Shown here in pieces: positions 23,521-32,944 of a stretch of 64,000 nucleotides of DNA. Every line of letters starts with the position of its first letter. Position 1 is the stretch's first letter. Both the position numbers and the translations under genes were made by a program. Source of the DNA: Carnegiea gigantea (Eukaryota > Streptophyta > Magnoliopsida > Caryophyllales > Cactaceae). The notes under the pieces are model-generated. The model had not been told where the DNA came from. It worked only from the letters and a program-made list of their open reading frames with translations, and did no database searches. The DNA lies in the NCBI GenBank assembly GCA_029747015.1, contig JAKOGI010000004.1:147001-211000 (forward strand). The letters run 5' to 3'.

Positions 23521-25548
23521 TATAGTGATTGCATAGAAATGAAATCGTTATGGGTGCTAATTGTGAATTAAGGATCGTCCAATGAGGCTAGTTAGGCCTT
23601 ATACGAGTCACAATTAAGGACATCGCTATCACCGCTATCGTTACCTCCGTATTTATGCTTATATATGTCTAAATATCAAAGAAATGTTTGAAATCCATTG
23701 CAATCGTGTGGACTTTGGGAATCGGGTGGTGATATGATTTTATGACGCGATCATACGTGCTATGTGAAACCTTTTTCTCCTGAATTGGCGAATGCGTGAG
23801 ACGGCATTGATTTTAAGTTTTAGAGTTCCTTAAAAGTTCATAAATGCTTATTTACATAATTTCTAAGTGTTTCTAAATGTTTTATCGGTTGCCTGTTTTA
23901 ATTGACAAGTCATTGGCAACGAAATAACCCTAAATTATCGGATTGATCAACCGAATGAGTCAGGTAGCTAGTCGATAAGTCTAGGGAACCTTTTGAAACA
24001 AACTTGAGTAATAAGCATGGGTTACATTGCATCAATTGGATTCTTAGCGTAACCCACCCAATGCCCTCCTTTTTATGTTTACATAGAACTTCAACTTCAA
24101 CGTTTCAAGGTTCAGTGTTTTTATTGCTCTGCCACTGGGCAGAGGCTTCAGAGTTCAGTGTTTCACAGTTCTACCAATAGGCAGAAGTTCCAAAGTCCAA
24201 AGTTCATAGTTCGTTCCAAAGTCCAAAGTTCATAGTTCTACCAATAGGCAGAAGTTCCAAAGTTCAACGTTCATAACTCTGCCAGTACACAGATGATTCA
24301 AAGTTCAACGTTTCATGAGTATAGTCCTAACAAATGTTTCGTAGTTCATCGACTGTTTTACCGTTCTATAGTTCTATCAGTAGGTAGAGGATCCAAAGTC
24401 TATAGATTCTATAGTTCCGCCAACAAGCATGTAGAGACCTTACTAATCACGTGACATAGTATATGATTCACTGTATGGTTATCGTTCTGTATTTTAGCGA
24501 GGAAATGTACTCCTGTATATAACCTGTTACTGTATGGTATAGTGAAATCATCAGTTTAGTAATTGCATCGCATTGGGCACAATGATGGTTTTAGTGTAAT
24601 TGCTAAGTTCATATAGCCTATTACCCAATAGCATCTTCAATGAACTTTAATAATTAGGTGTGGCATAAATTATATGAACTGAAAATGGCCTTACTAATGT
24701 ACTGAGCATTACGCATAAAGTTTTAGTGATGGATGAGCCTTTTGTAACAGAATTCCCAACAAGTAGTGTTTATGGGTTAAATCCCATTTGTTTCATTGAA
24801 TTTATAAGTTCATATGAATGACTTATGGTAAGTTCATTGAGTATAGCTATTCTCAAGCTTAAGCTATTGGTACAAATGCTATTTCCCTTGCATTATGATT
24901 GGAGCACACTATGCGATAGGTGAGTTCTTCAACGATAGGTGAGTTCTTCAAAGAAAGGAATTACGAACAACTGTCGTAAGTTATTATTGCAATGAAAGTA
25001 TTGTTTTAGGGGAGGGGGTTATCCACTACACGCTTATCGCTCATTCCCATCTATTATTGTTGCTCTCCAGGTTTCTGAAATAGCATGTAAAGGTCGGTCC
25101 AAGTAAGCCGAAATGGAGCCATTGCTGTCCTAGGAGTATAGCGATGTGCTTCTATGTGAGCTGCAAAATGTATTATGATGTAATGGTTTGTAATTTAAGT
25201 TTGTGTGTGCCTGTATTGCATATCATTTAGAGTCGTTCTATATGGACGTGTGAGCCACCATCTAAGTTACCCAGGGCTGTACTTTTCATTGTTTATTTGT
25301 TTAAGCGTTGAACTGCACTGGTTATTATGTTTTGGGCGGGTGGCCCGTAGAGTTATGAACTTCGACGGGTAGCCGTTGAGTTAGTTAGCCTTTATTGCTA
25401 TTTTTCAGTGCAGGGAAATTATTGTAAGGCTTTGAGTATGAGAAATAGTCAGTTTTCAGGGAAAACTCTGTCCGTTTCATCCCAAGATTTAAAGAAAAGA
25501 AAAGGGGGAACCTAACACTCCTAGCCCTAGGGTTGGGGGGGCGTTACA

Positions 25549-25795
25549 GGGCTGGCCGCTACACATTCAGGCCGGTCACTATACCTTTTAGCCCCAAATT
25601 GGGCTAAAAGGATTCCAAAGTAGGTCCGAGGGCCGAGCGCTCCACTCAGCCCCGATAGGGGCTAAGAACCTCGGAATATGGCTCTGTGGCCAATTGCTAC
25701 ACGCCTAGCCCGTGTGGTGGCTAAGGGTTCCAAAGCACAGCCTCACCATCAGTCGCTATATTTCTAGCCCTAGCAGGGGTTAGCGATCAAAACAT
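25549..25795 (+). repeat. Tandem array 2 of the ~60-bp unit, right part
   Basis: About four diverged units continue array 2 after the solo LTR, with the same GGCC-type and TAGCCC...GGGCTA hairpins. Divergence is higher than in the centre of the arrays, as usual at array edges. Confidence 0.85.
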
Positions 25796-25864
25796 GTGCA
25801 TGCAAACAAGCAGTACAAAGAGGCGGAGGGACGAACCCCCCTGTCGAGCGAACAAGGAGTAGTA

Positions 25865-26047
25865 TTAGGGTTCCCTTCCCCTTGCACTCACCTTTTGTGC
25901 ACACAGAGGGAGCAAGTTCGGACGAAGGCTTGACATTTCCCTCACGAGCCAGCGAAAGTTGTCCTTAACATACTCTGCTGCCTGCGCGGTATCACGGAAG
26001 GAAGGAAAGGAGGTCGTCCTCCCCCTTGAAGGACTGCCAGCTAACAT
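25865..26047 (-). pseudogene. Antisense ORF family, copy D (truncated)
   Basis: The 60-codon frame contains 'FPSFRDTAQAAEYVKDNFRW', which aligns with the N-terminal part of copies A-C (a 'FP..' start followed by 'AEYV...F'). The rest of the domain is missing. It ends about 70 bp from the edge of array 2, so the array boundary or a deletion probably removed the remainder. Function unknown. Confidence 0.55.
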
Positions 26048-26098
26048 GGGGTTTATCGGGGGATCAGCTGGACAAGAGGCCTGGGCTCATCGGAGCCT

Positions 26099-26464
26099 TC
26101 AGCCATTATCCTCGAGCCATGCTTCCACAGGGCCCCAGTCCAACTTTCGTACGGCCCGTATCACACAGTCCACAATCAGCCTACGTGAGAAGCCCAACTC
26201 AGCGGCGTTATCTATAACTATGGCATAAAAGATTATCTGCACTATCTCTGGAGTGTTGGAATCGAGACCATATCGCGTCGCCACCCCAAGGTCAAAACGA
26301 GGACAGACACCGAGGTACTCCGACGGAAGCGGCCTAGGGCCGGGGTCTGAGGGATCCCTCAACGGACATCGGAAGTGATGACGGACGTACTCAGCCACCT
26401 GCTCTGTGCTGGCGAAATTGGGAAAGAGGTTCATTTTCAGTTTCTCTCTCTTCTCACTTTCCAT
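26099..26464 (-). CDS. Antisense ORF family, copy C, 121 aa, unknown function
   Basis: The intact frame starts 'MESEKREKLKMNLFPNF' (the second Met at codon 11 aligns with the start of copies A and B). It then has 'EQVAEYVRHHFRCPLRD', 'PLPSEYLGVCPRFDLGVA', 'TPEIVQIIFYAIVIDNAAEL' and 'VRKLDWGPVEAWLED'. These blocks recur in the same order in copies A and B. The leader at 26465-26520 shares an ACTTCATATT...CCC stretch with copy B, and a weak TTTATTAAA stretch could be a decayed TATA. No known domain was recognised and no signal peptide or membrane segment is seen. Confidence 0.6.
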   Translation of the reverse strand: MESEKREKLKMNLFPNFASTEQVAEYVRHHFRCPLRDPSDPGPRPLPSEYLGVCPRFDLGVATRYGLDSNTPEIVQIIFYAIVIDNAAELGFSRRLIVDCVIRAVRKLDWGPVEAWLEDNG

Positions 26465-26712
26465 TCGAAAGGGAAAATATGAAGTCCTATGGGTATCTCA
26501 CCTTCTTTAATAAAGAGACAAGACCGATGTCTCGGGAGGTACAACTCCCGAAGGAGCAGCGGGCCACCCCGACCTCGCCACATGGCTCCTGTAACTTGGA
26601 ATCCTGACATAAAGTAAAAGGCAAATATTTTTGTGGCCCTGGAACCCATCATTCATCACAAAGCGTAATGTAAGGCGGGAAGGAAACAATTCTTCATGGC
26701 AAAAAACGCCAC

Positions 26713-26718
26713 TTTATT
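26713..26718 (-). terminator. AATAAA polyadenylation signal for antisense copy B
   Basis: The minus strand reads AATAAAG, about 175 bp after the copy B stop codon. Confidence 0.5.
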
Positions 26719-26892
26719 ATCAAAAGCCCCCATGAGGGGCGGCCTAAAGAAAGAAAGGGAACAATACAAGAGAAAATCCAAGACTAAACTGAAGCTACTC
26801 CTTGTCACTAGAGGGGGAGGGGGGCCATTTGATCCCGAGCTTTCTTCCTAACCGTTCGAAGGATCGCGGGCCTTCCCCGTGACAGCCTGTTA

Positions 26893-27246
26893 TTAAAGTT
26901 GCACTTCTCTCAGTTCGTGATCGACACGGCTCATCCAAACCTCAAAGTTTGACCACCTCAAACCCACCAAGGCCGACCTCAGGCCTTCGGCCATAAAGCC
27001 ATGTACCACACCCAACTCCATGGCCTCATTCAACAACATAGCATAAAATGTCGCTTGCACCATTTCAGGGAGCTTAAAGTCCGCCGCCGCTCCCTCAGGC
27101 TCGGGCAATAAAAAGCGTGGGTATAAGACATAGTAATCTTCAGGAAGGGGGTGAGGCGGACGTGTAGCCCTCCTCCGGCGCCAGATGAAGGATTCCCTCA
27201 CATAATTTACCATCTCCCTGGTGTTGTAAAGGGGAGGAAATGCCAT
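26893..27246 (-). CDS. Antisense ORF family, copy B, 117 aa, unknown function
   Basis: The intact frame reads 'MAFPPLYNTREMVNYVRESF', 'PLPEDYYVLYPRFLLPEPEG', 'KLPEMVQATFYAMLLNEAME', 'LGVVHGFMAEGLRSALVGLR' and 'WSNFEVWMSRVDHELREVQL'. It matches copy A closely at the start (MAFP...NT) and in the 'FYAMLLNEA' block. A TATAAATA lies about 115 bp upstream and an AATAAA about 175 bp downstream, so this is a complete-looking small gene transcribed against the retrotransposon. It is the best-preserved member. No family was recognised; the sequence looks soluble and helical. Confidence 0.65.
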   Translation of the reverse strand: MAFPPLYNTREMVNYVRESFIWRRRRATRPPHPLPEDYYVLYPRFLLPEPEGAAADFKLPEMVQATFYAMLLNEAMELGVVHGFMAEGLRSALVGLRWSNFEVWMSRVDHELREVQL

Positions 27247-27360
27247 AATAAAAGGAAAAATGAGCGTACCAATCGTTCTTTGTCTTCCCTCCTTTCCCGT
27301 TGCATCGCTTCTACTTCAAAGATAGATACCTCCACATCATGCACTGGGAATATGAAGTTG

Positions 27361-27370
27361 TATTTATAGA
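27361..27370 (-). promoter_or_regulatory. TATA box for antisense copy B
   Basis: The minus strand reads TCTATAAATA, 115 bp upstream of the copy B start codon, a typical plant TATA sequence. Confidence 0.6.
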
Positions 27371-27531
27371 CGGGGTGTAGGGAAAGTTGGGAGACAGGGA
27401 AGTACTTCCAAGAGCCATTCCAAGAGCCTAATGGCCAACTCATTTCAGCCACATGACCATCCAGTCAACACCAAGTGAGACCAGCACAAACAGAGTAATG
27501 ACTATTTAGGAAGGTATAAAAGCACAGCCTC

Positions 27532-27537
27532 TTTATT
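27532..27537 (-). terminator. AATAAA polyadenylation signal for antisense copy A
   Basis: The minus strand reads AATAAAG, about 80 bp after the copy A stop codon and preceded by a T-rich stretch. Confidence 0.5.
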
Positions 27538-27618
27538 ACTGTCACCATAAGCAATACCAAAAAAATAAATAAAAAGAGGCTGGGGGGGAGAGGCCGCGCG
27601 TTTAGGGGCTTAAAGGCC

Positions 27619-28101
27619 TCACCCCTGTTTGCCATCGTCGGAAGGGGAGGCTGCCCCCTCACGGGCTGAGCCCTCACCCTCCAACTCTACCTCCGAGCCC
27701 TCTTCCTGTAGGCCAGCCCCTGAACTCTCCTCTGGTGCCGCCTTCATTCGGAACTGAGCTTCGAAAATCCGATCACCGTATAGCCACACCCATGATTCAA
27801 ATGTGCTCCAACGTAGCTCAGTGAGGGCTCACTTCAACGCTCGAAGCGCTTGTCCGTGCAGGACCCCAAGCCTTTCGGCCTCATTCAGAAGCATTGCATA
27901 AAAGATCACCTAGGGCAATTCTGAGAGTACATAGTCCTCGGCAGCCTCCTCGGCCACGGCCAGCTCATAGCTCGGGCATAAGGCCAGAAAGTCTTTCGGG
28001 AGAGGCGACAGGGGAAAGGCAATCCCACGCCGATCGCATGCGAAGTGGCGGACAACGTACTCAGCCATCTTCTTAGTATTGAGGGAATGTGGGAAAGCCA
28101 T
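27619..28101 (-). pseudogene. Antisense ORF family, copy A, 160 codons with two in-frame stops
   Basis: One frame runs from ATG 28101 to TGA 27619. It reads 'MAFPHSLNTKKMAEYVVRHF', 'PLPKDFLALCPSYELAVAEE', a TAG at 27910-27912, 'VIFYAMLLNEAERLGVLHG', a TGA near 27830, and 'ALTELRWSTFESWVWLYGD'. An acidic tail rich in Glu and Gly, absent from copies B and C, follows. The two stops are single-base changes with no loss of frame, so it was functional fairly recently relative to the surrounding pol. TATA and AATAAA signals bracket it. Confidence 0.65.
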
Positions 28102-28167
28102 GGAAGGAATGCCAGATAACGGTTGTTACGAAAAAGTGAAGGATGGGACATCCCCTCCTCGGCAGAA

Positions 28168-28177
28168 GCCTTTTATA
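28168..28177 (-). promoter_or_regulatory. TATA box for antisense copy A
   Basis: The minus strand reads TATAAAAGGC, about 70 bp upstream of the copy A start codon. Confidence 0.6.
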
Positions 28178-28375
28178 CTTGCATAGAAGGCAGTTTCTTG
28201 AAACCGCCGTCCAAGTCTCGCAACTTGCCCACTTATGGTCGGTGGCCATAGGGCCGTCTGTTGCATGAGCCCAATTTTCGAAGACCCCGGGATACATGCT
28301 GACCACGGACAGTTCTCCACATTCTACCTGACTACTCGCCTGACTCGATGTGCAAGTAAAATGTGAGACGCTAAG

Positions 28376-28844
28376 TGATTAGGAAAAATCCGATTTCTCC
28401 CAAGTGGGCCCATCCAAGCTAGACCTATGAACAGGGCCCATATCCTGGATAATGGGCCCTAAGACGCAACCCTAGCGGCTCCCCTATGGCCCTTCTATGT
28501 CGAGACTGGCGGTCCACGTGGGGTGCTCCAGGTAAGATTACTCTTCTACCCCTTTGCTGAAGGAACTATAAATAACCACCTACCCTCCTCAGGGAGGGGG
28601 TGGGCACTCGGACATACTGAACTTAAACTGCATTCTCTCTTTTTTTTGACCTTTAACTTAGACCTTGGGTTGACTTGACCGTCGAAGAGGCGTTCCCCAG
28701 CCCACAACCCAGGGGTGCCCTTTTTGTAGGTTGGGCCACTTGGAGAAGAGGACGTCAGGTGTTGCGCGCAAAGCTGTCAGATAAACCTATTCCTTCGTCC
28801 CAAGTCATCATCAGCAGTACCTCAGTAGAATATTTCCGTAATCA
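28376..28844 (+). mobile_element. 3' LTR of the Tat-type gypsy element
   Basis: The 469-bp repeat of the 5' LTR begins TGATTAGG and ends GTAATCA, followed by the ATACT duplication. It keeps a TATA box, TATAAATA, at 28567-28574. The 20 bp just before it are not purine-rich, so the expected polypurine tract is degenerate or atypical. Confidence 0.9.
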
Positions 28845-30280
28845 ATACTCATTCTCTCATTCTGCTTTAGCATTCTGCTAATGCAAAAATAATAGGGACA
28901 ACAAGCAAATGGACCAGTTTGCTTGGATCAGCTTGTTTCCACCTGGTGAATTGGGTCAATTAGAAATAGCCCACTTGGGGGATGAATTTCAAGCAATTCG
29001 GGTTATGTCCTTCAGACCATAGGGCTTGCAAATTTGATGACATTTGCTCTTAACTGAATGAGAAGGTTAAATTTTGTGGATAAGGTTTATTTGCTTGCCT
29101 CTTCGTCCCATTGGTGAAGGCATCAATTCAAGCATAAACTTTAGATGATAGTTAGCAGTCATTATGGTTTTACTATGGGTGACATATGGTCCTTCGTATC
29201 TTGTGCTGAAATATTATATTATTTCGCATCAAGTTCAAAGGATTTGAACTCAATATCTCTCGATTAGGTCGTAACCCATAAGTCACAACAATGAGTTGGG
29301 ACAGGAGGAGTGTAGCAGCTTTTCTTCTTGATACAGTACTTGTTGAAATGTTTGATACTATACTTTTCTGTGATCAGACATGTGATCAACCTTGACTAAC
29401 TGAATAATCAGAGATGATTCATGTTTTATGCATGACACATGATTGGATGGTGCATATATTTTTTATAATCTCTCTCTATGAATACACGTTTAATTAATAC
29501 GTACTTTTTTCTATTTTGTAGGTACTTGAAGATGCTAGATTCTCATTCCAAATTCTGATGCTTTTCTACGGTTTTTCTTTGAAGATGCGAGATCATTTAG
29601 TTTTTCTCCTATGTTTTTAGCTAACGTTGTATGTATTTGAACGTCAAATTTAAGAAAAACTTTAACTTCTACCTTATAAAGTTGTTTTTTAGAGTTATGA
29701 TGCTTTTGGTATTATATTCTTTTGTAGCGTATATTTGCAAACTAATGATTTTCAATTCAATAGATATACATATATATAAGTATATATGCAAATTCGGGAT
29801 TACTAGTATTCGGTGAGTTATTTAATCCATTGTACTATTATATTGATTACACAATTGATATTAGCTCCACATAATTAGTAACGAGAAAAATAATTGGTCG
29901 TTATCATGTGATCGCCATTTTCAACAATAGAAAATTTCGGTGTTAACCATTATTCAAATCATAACGAGGAACCAAAGTTGCCGTTAATGATAATAATTTT
30001 ACATTTTATATTTTTTATTTTATAAGTAAACGATGAACAATTTGATCATTACTATTATTTTGCTCGTCATTAATTAGTTAACTAAGAACGACAATGTCTA
30101 TTTTCGTTGTTGTAAGAATAACGACGAAAATTTTCATTTTGTTGTTAAAACTATTAACGACGAGACCAATAACAACGGAGGACGACCAACTCTTTTTTTC
30201 CTCGTCAAAGCCTTTAATTACGAAAAATAATGCATTTAACGACCACTTTTTTGTCATTAAAAAAGTCTTTCCTAGTAGTG
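28845..30280. other. Right arm of the CACTA element
   Basis: It contains a possible captured exon near 28909-29022, AT-rich sequence, and from about 29870 the subterminal AACGACGA-type repeats leading to the right terminus. No transposase was recognised. Confidence 0.5.
28909..29022 (+). other. Possible captured host exon in the CACTA arm
   Basis: A 37-codon frame from ATG to TAG reads 'MDQFAWISLFPPGELGQLEI' and continues 'AHLGDEFQAIRVMSFRP'. It looks more protein-like than the flanks, and a TCTGCTTTAG acceptor-like site lies upstream (28861-28870). The protein family was not recognised, so this is only a candidate. Confidence 0.3.
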
Positions 30281-31056
30281 TATGATATGTGGGAGTTATG
30301 GAGTACTACATACAATCTTTTTTCTGGATAGATCTGGAGCTAGTGGTGTTAGATTCCTAGTAAACTCAATCTCTCCAGATGATCCGATCATGAAAGTCTA
30401 GGAATATGGAATGATAGTTTACTTCATGAAAATCCCAGATCTGAAGTACTCATTCTTTTTAAGACTAATTACGTTTCAATAATGTATGTTTAAAAGAATA
30501 TATTGGATTCTTCCATCTCCTAATGGTCCAACAAAAATTCCCTACATTATAAGTTTGTATGTCAAGGTACATTATGCAGTAATTGAGTATGAAAATGAAA
30601 AGGCCCATTAATTATGTAGTTCAAATAGTTGATTTAGACGATTCCAATTATCAACGACAAGAATGATTTTCAGAATAACAAGAAGTAGTTAGTAACCTTG
30701 CTTTAGGAAGAGCCATTGGTTTTTACATATTTATCATCAAATGTGGCCGTTAATTGAGGAAGGAAGAACACTAATGCATTGCAGGAATACATGGTACGTT
30801 CATCTATTATAATGATTTCAACAAATATATGAAGGTAGAAGGAGCTACTTTAGAAGAGGTGTTTGATTATGTCCTTGATGTTGGAGCTAGAAAATTCTTA
30901 TCAGAAAAAGAAAAGAGATATCTTCATGAATTATTTGAAAGATAGAATCCAGAGCATCTTCAACTTGATGAAGATTTTGATGATCATCTCGATTATGATG
31001 GAGTGGAAGACACTGTTGGAGATGAAGACATGCAGAATTTTAATATGGATGACTAG
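30281..31056 (+). pseudogene. Endogenous pararetrovirus, distal part after the CACTA insertion
   Basis: If the CACTA and one TAT copy are ignored, the reading frame that ended at 8801 continues at 30284 without a shift, showing that this is the other half of the same viral insertion. Stops occur soon after (30343 onward). A later open stretch at 30784-31056 encodes an acidic C-terminal end ('VEGATLEEVFDYVLDV', then Asp-rich) and stops at TAG 31054, just before the promoter-like region. This fits the end of a pararetroviral polyprotein followed by its intergenic region. It is an old, inactive copy. Confidence 0.6.
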
Positions 31057-31143
31057 TCTTGTCAACATTGAAGGTTCTGAAAAGTTATTGCATCATTATT
31101 GTACTATTTTGTCAAATGTCCAGTCAGTAAAACAATATCATCT

Positions 31144-31241
31144 ACTATAGCCACGTGAGGGCTACTATAGTCATGTGAAAATATCAGTATATACTATAGT
31201 CATTAAGATATCCTATGTACATAGTCCATCTCATCTATAAG
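31144..31241 (+). promoter_or_regulatory. Pararetrovirus-like promoter region
   Basis: Three ACTATAGYCA direct repeats (31144, 31164 and 31193), the first two followed by CACGTGA-/CATGTGA-type G-box-like words, precede CTATAAG (31235-31241). A compact enhancer plus TATA immediately after the last ORF is the layout of a caulimovirid genomic promoter. The assignment is by position and layout only. Confidence 0.55.
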
Positions 31242-31405
31242 AGGAGAGACTGAGTGCAAAAAATGGACACAATCATTTGAGCATACCTAAGCAAAAAAGA
31301 AGTCGGGTGTCTCCATTTCTCTATGAGTAAGCATATCTGATGATCTTAGTAGTTTAAGCCTCTCTTCAAATCTTTACATTGTAATATTCTCACTTTCAAG
31401 CTTTT

Positions 31406-31411
31406 AATAAA
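31406..31411 (+). terminator. AATAAA signal downstream of the pararetrovirus promoter
   Basis: AATAAAG lies about 170 bp after the TATA box, as in caulimovirids, where the terminally redundant RNA is polyadenylated shortly downstream of its start. Confidence 0.5.
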
Positions 31412-32944
31412 GGAAGTTTCTCAGTGGAGAACAGTATTCAATCGAACCTTATGTTTTAAATATTATGATTTCTTGATTAAAGTATCACTATCCTTAAAAA
31501 TATAAAAACTTTATTAGTGACTACGGTCCGAGGTAGGAAACAAACCGAATATGTGTTGTGTTTGATCTAAGGAATGTGCGGTTGGGATTAGCAATATCTG
31601 TAAACTAGAAGTTAGAAGAGCACTAGGTTTCAACATCGACTAAGTTAAGGTACTTGTCAAAACTCTTTAATTAAGCTTTAATTATTTAGCTAAGCATGAT
31701 GGGCCTTTAACCTTAGAAAATATAATATTTATGATATAAATAGTAGATTGTGATAACTAGTACTAGTAAAATCACTATAAGAAGTCTAGTCATTTAAAAC
31801 GATCATATTTCTCAGCAAACCCCAAAATTCGTTTTATCGCATATCTTACCCAAATTAGGGATCATTCTATAATTTTCAATAGTTTTGGGCCAGAAGTACG
31901 AAAAAAAACTTTAGAAAGTGGTGAAAAATTAAAAATGTAAAGCCTCAAGGTGGTTAAAAATCAATACAAAAGAAGTAGGGTTTCAAAAATTAATGCTAAA
32001 AATTTGAAAGGCGGCAGGTGCAAAATACCCTTCAAATTGTAACTTCCAATAGCTTTCCCCTAGGCAGTACTTCACTCAGTACCAATATAATTTGAAAAAG
32101 GTAGTCACCTTGCATAAAAATCTAAAATACTAAGCTTGAGAAGAGTCCGACAAATGGTCACTTATATTAGCGATTAATACTGAGCCTACAATCAACGCGC
32201 ATTAAACAAAACATCACCGCATAATGACTCAAAAGCATTCAGAAGAAAGATGACAGAATTACCAAAGCAAACCTACTTAAAGAGTGTTCCTAGTGGATCC
32301 TCGTAATCGTCTTCTAAACAGAGGTAGTCTTATGCATTTTGCATAGCTAACTACAATCTGATGTTCGACCTACGATATAAAAATCCAAGACAATTTGAGT
32401 AGTCCCATTAAAATTTATGATCTGAACTTTAATGGTCCATGATCAAGCTGATCTCGTGCTCTCCATAGTTCCGGAAGTAAAACAACTTCTGATACATTCA
32501 TAAAATGGAAAGTGTGAAATAATTGTGAGGCTCTTACTCAATTAATTGGGAGCCTTGACATTGTATTAAGTGGGCAATTACAGATGAAATCCTAGGTAAA
32601 CTAGGAGACAAGAAAATAATTATACAAATACCATTTCGTCGTGTCCTATTAAAAACATGAACAACTTCAACTTACACAAACACACACTCGTACATACTGT
32701 GTGCGCCGGTGTGCACTCTTCTTCATCCTGAAAACTGCATCACCATCAGGATTTTTGGCTTTGCTAGTAGAGGGGATATATGTATGAGGTTGTGCTGGGG
32801 AATTTTAACTCAAAGGAGATAACTTTTAGTTCTTAATATTATGTGTTTGATCAATTAACCTTATGAATGAAAGAAATTGAAACCAAAGGAAATAACTATT
32901 GACAAAGCAGTGTAGAACAATGGTAATTTACTCAAACTCTTGGG
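31412..32944. other. Intergenic, no gene seen
   Basis: AT-rich sequence. The first part may be pararetroviral leader, but nothing diagnostic such as a primer site was found. Confidence 0.5.

Larger units (their letters stand above)
22089..25548. mobile_element. Probable solo LTR (3.46 kb) inserted in array 2
   Basis: The segment starts TGTAACACCC and ends GGGCGTTACA, and it splits one repeat unit exactly: the flanking CACGGCCTTGGGGC and GGGCTGGCCGCTACAC join into a normal unit. A GGGC (or GGGCT, with a one-base ambiguity) duplication flanks it. Termini and length resemble LTRs of chromovirus (Tekay/Del-type) gypsy elements, and no gag-pol is present, hence solo LTR. It carries a (GT)20 run, an AT-rich repeat block and a block of AGTTCAAAGTTC-like words at 24090-24420. 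The 133- and 134-codon frames near 22470-22877 on both strands are treated as chance in GC-rich sequence. Confidence 0.7.
11227..28844 (+). mobile_element. Ty3/gypsy LTR retrotransposon, Tat-lineage type
   Basis: Two LTRs (11227-11697 and 28376-28844) are flanked by the 5-bp duplication ATACT (11222-11226 and 28845-28849). Domain order is gag, protease, RT, RNase H, a second RNase H, integrase, then a long 3' region with tandem repeats and antisense ORFs. The extra RNase H and the long variable 3' region are known marks of the Tat lineage. Total length is 17.6 kb, of which 3.46 kb is a later insertion, so the element itself is about 14.2 kb. The LTRs differ at roughly one site in nine by eye, so the insertion is old. 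Confidence 0.9.
8802..30280. mobile_element. CACTA (En/Spm-type) DNA transposon carrying nested insertions
   Basis: The left terminus is CACTACTAGAAA (8802-8813) and the right terminus is its inverted counterpart (TTTCCTAGTAGTG, 30268-30280). They are flanked by the 3-bp duplication TAT (8799-8801 and 30281-30283), the diagnostic CACTA target size. Subterminal regions at both ends carry repeated AACGACGA-type words (8822-8960; 29870-30260). Without the nested gypsy element the CACTA would be about 3.86 kb. No TNPD/TNP2 transposase was recognised in the arms, so it was probably non-autonomous. Confidence 0.85.

Noticed and set aside
26437..26689. Minus-strand frames between antisense copies B and C
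   Set aside because: They lie in the leader of copy C and lack the shared family blocks.
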